Shown here in pieces: positions 60,178 through 60,233 of a DNA stretch of 60,233 nucleotides. This DNA comes from Nitrosopumilaceae archaeon (GTDB lineage Archaea > Thermoproteota > Nitrososphaeria > Nitrososphaerales > Nitrosopumilaceae). Each line of letters begins with the position of its first letter. The first letter of the stretch is position 1. Location: the NCBI GenBank assembly GCA_900620265.3, contig UYNY03000023.1, forward strand, positions 1 through 60,233. The letters run 5' to 3'. Position numbers and translations under genes: made by a program. The notes under the pieces were generated by a model, which did no database searches, was not told where the DNA came from, and saw only the letters and a program-made list of their open reading frames with translations.

Positions 60178-60233
60178 ATCGGGGGCCGCCCCGTGGACCG
60201 CGGGGTTCACGGCCGGCATGCCCGGCATGAGGG

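Noticed and set aside
1-60233. CRISPR array, rRNA genes or insertion-sequence transposase
   Set aside because: No regularly spaced repeats, rRNA core sequences or transposase motifs were seen on either strand; the Cas4-like gene is isolated.

Overview
This GC-rich window reads as the chromosome of a marine ammonia-oxidising archaeon of the Thaumarchaeota (Nitrososphaerota), most like the high-GC sponge symbiont Cenarchaeum. The support is: archaeal CoA genes (pantoate kinase, phosphopantothenate synthetase), an archaeal A-type ATP synthase, archaeal pyrB/pyrI and UMP kinase, an Amt transporter, copper proteins (a cupredoxin and a CopC/CopD fusion), PEFG-CTERM surface tails and archaeal TATA promoters. 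The species is inferred from gene content; no comparison was run. Most genes look leaderless: a TATA-like box is centred about 26-29 nt before an ATG, GTG or TTG, and I used that spacing to choose many starts.

Layout. 1-3.6 kb: CoA cluster (pantoate kinase, phosphopantothenate synthetase, panB, coaBC). 3.7-8.5 kb: PhoU-like regulator, Nudix hydrolase, and an ABC permease/ATPase/secreted protein/small membrane protein operon. 8.6-10.3 kb: two DUF3800 paralogues. 10.5-17.2 kb: ABC1 kinase, Hsp20, thymidylate kinase, HD hydrolase, UMP kinase, LEA-like protein and a Cas4-like protein. 17-31 kb: ATP synthase subunits C, I, E, A, B, D and K scattered among amt, a rhodanese, several very small proteins and a decayed tandem module of a Cys-pair mini-protein plus DUF3800. 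30.6-32 kb: divergent pyrI and pyrB.

32-48 kb is an accessory zone of secreted proteins: a five-module Cys-pair protein, TPR proteins, a chimeric pseudogene, duplicated pairs of tiny membrane proteins, two lineage-specific exported proteins and a 1,694-residue subtilase. Many share one promoter motif (TCAGCC next to TTAWTA), which suggests joint expression. 48-52.9 kb: LON-domain protein, a PEFG-anchored protein, and a NikR-like regulator divergent from a zinc/manganese-type ABC transporter. 52.8-60 kb: CopC-CopD-beta-propeller fusion, a helical-domain/PIN-like fusion, a possible toxin-antitoxin pair, a third Cys-pair mini-protein, and a Met-rich cupredoxin with a PEFG tail.

The most unusual material is the Cys-pair/DUF3800 module, the possible toxin-antitoxin loci at 55.5-58 kb, and the co-promoted secreted TPR family with its duplications and recombinant pseudogene. 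No rRNA, confident tRNA or CRISPR array was found.
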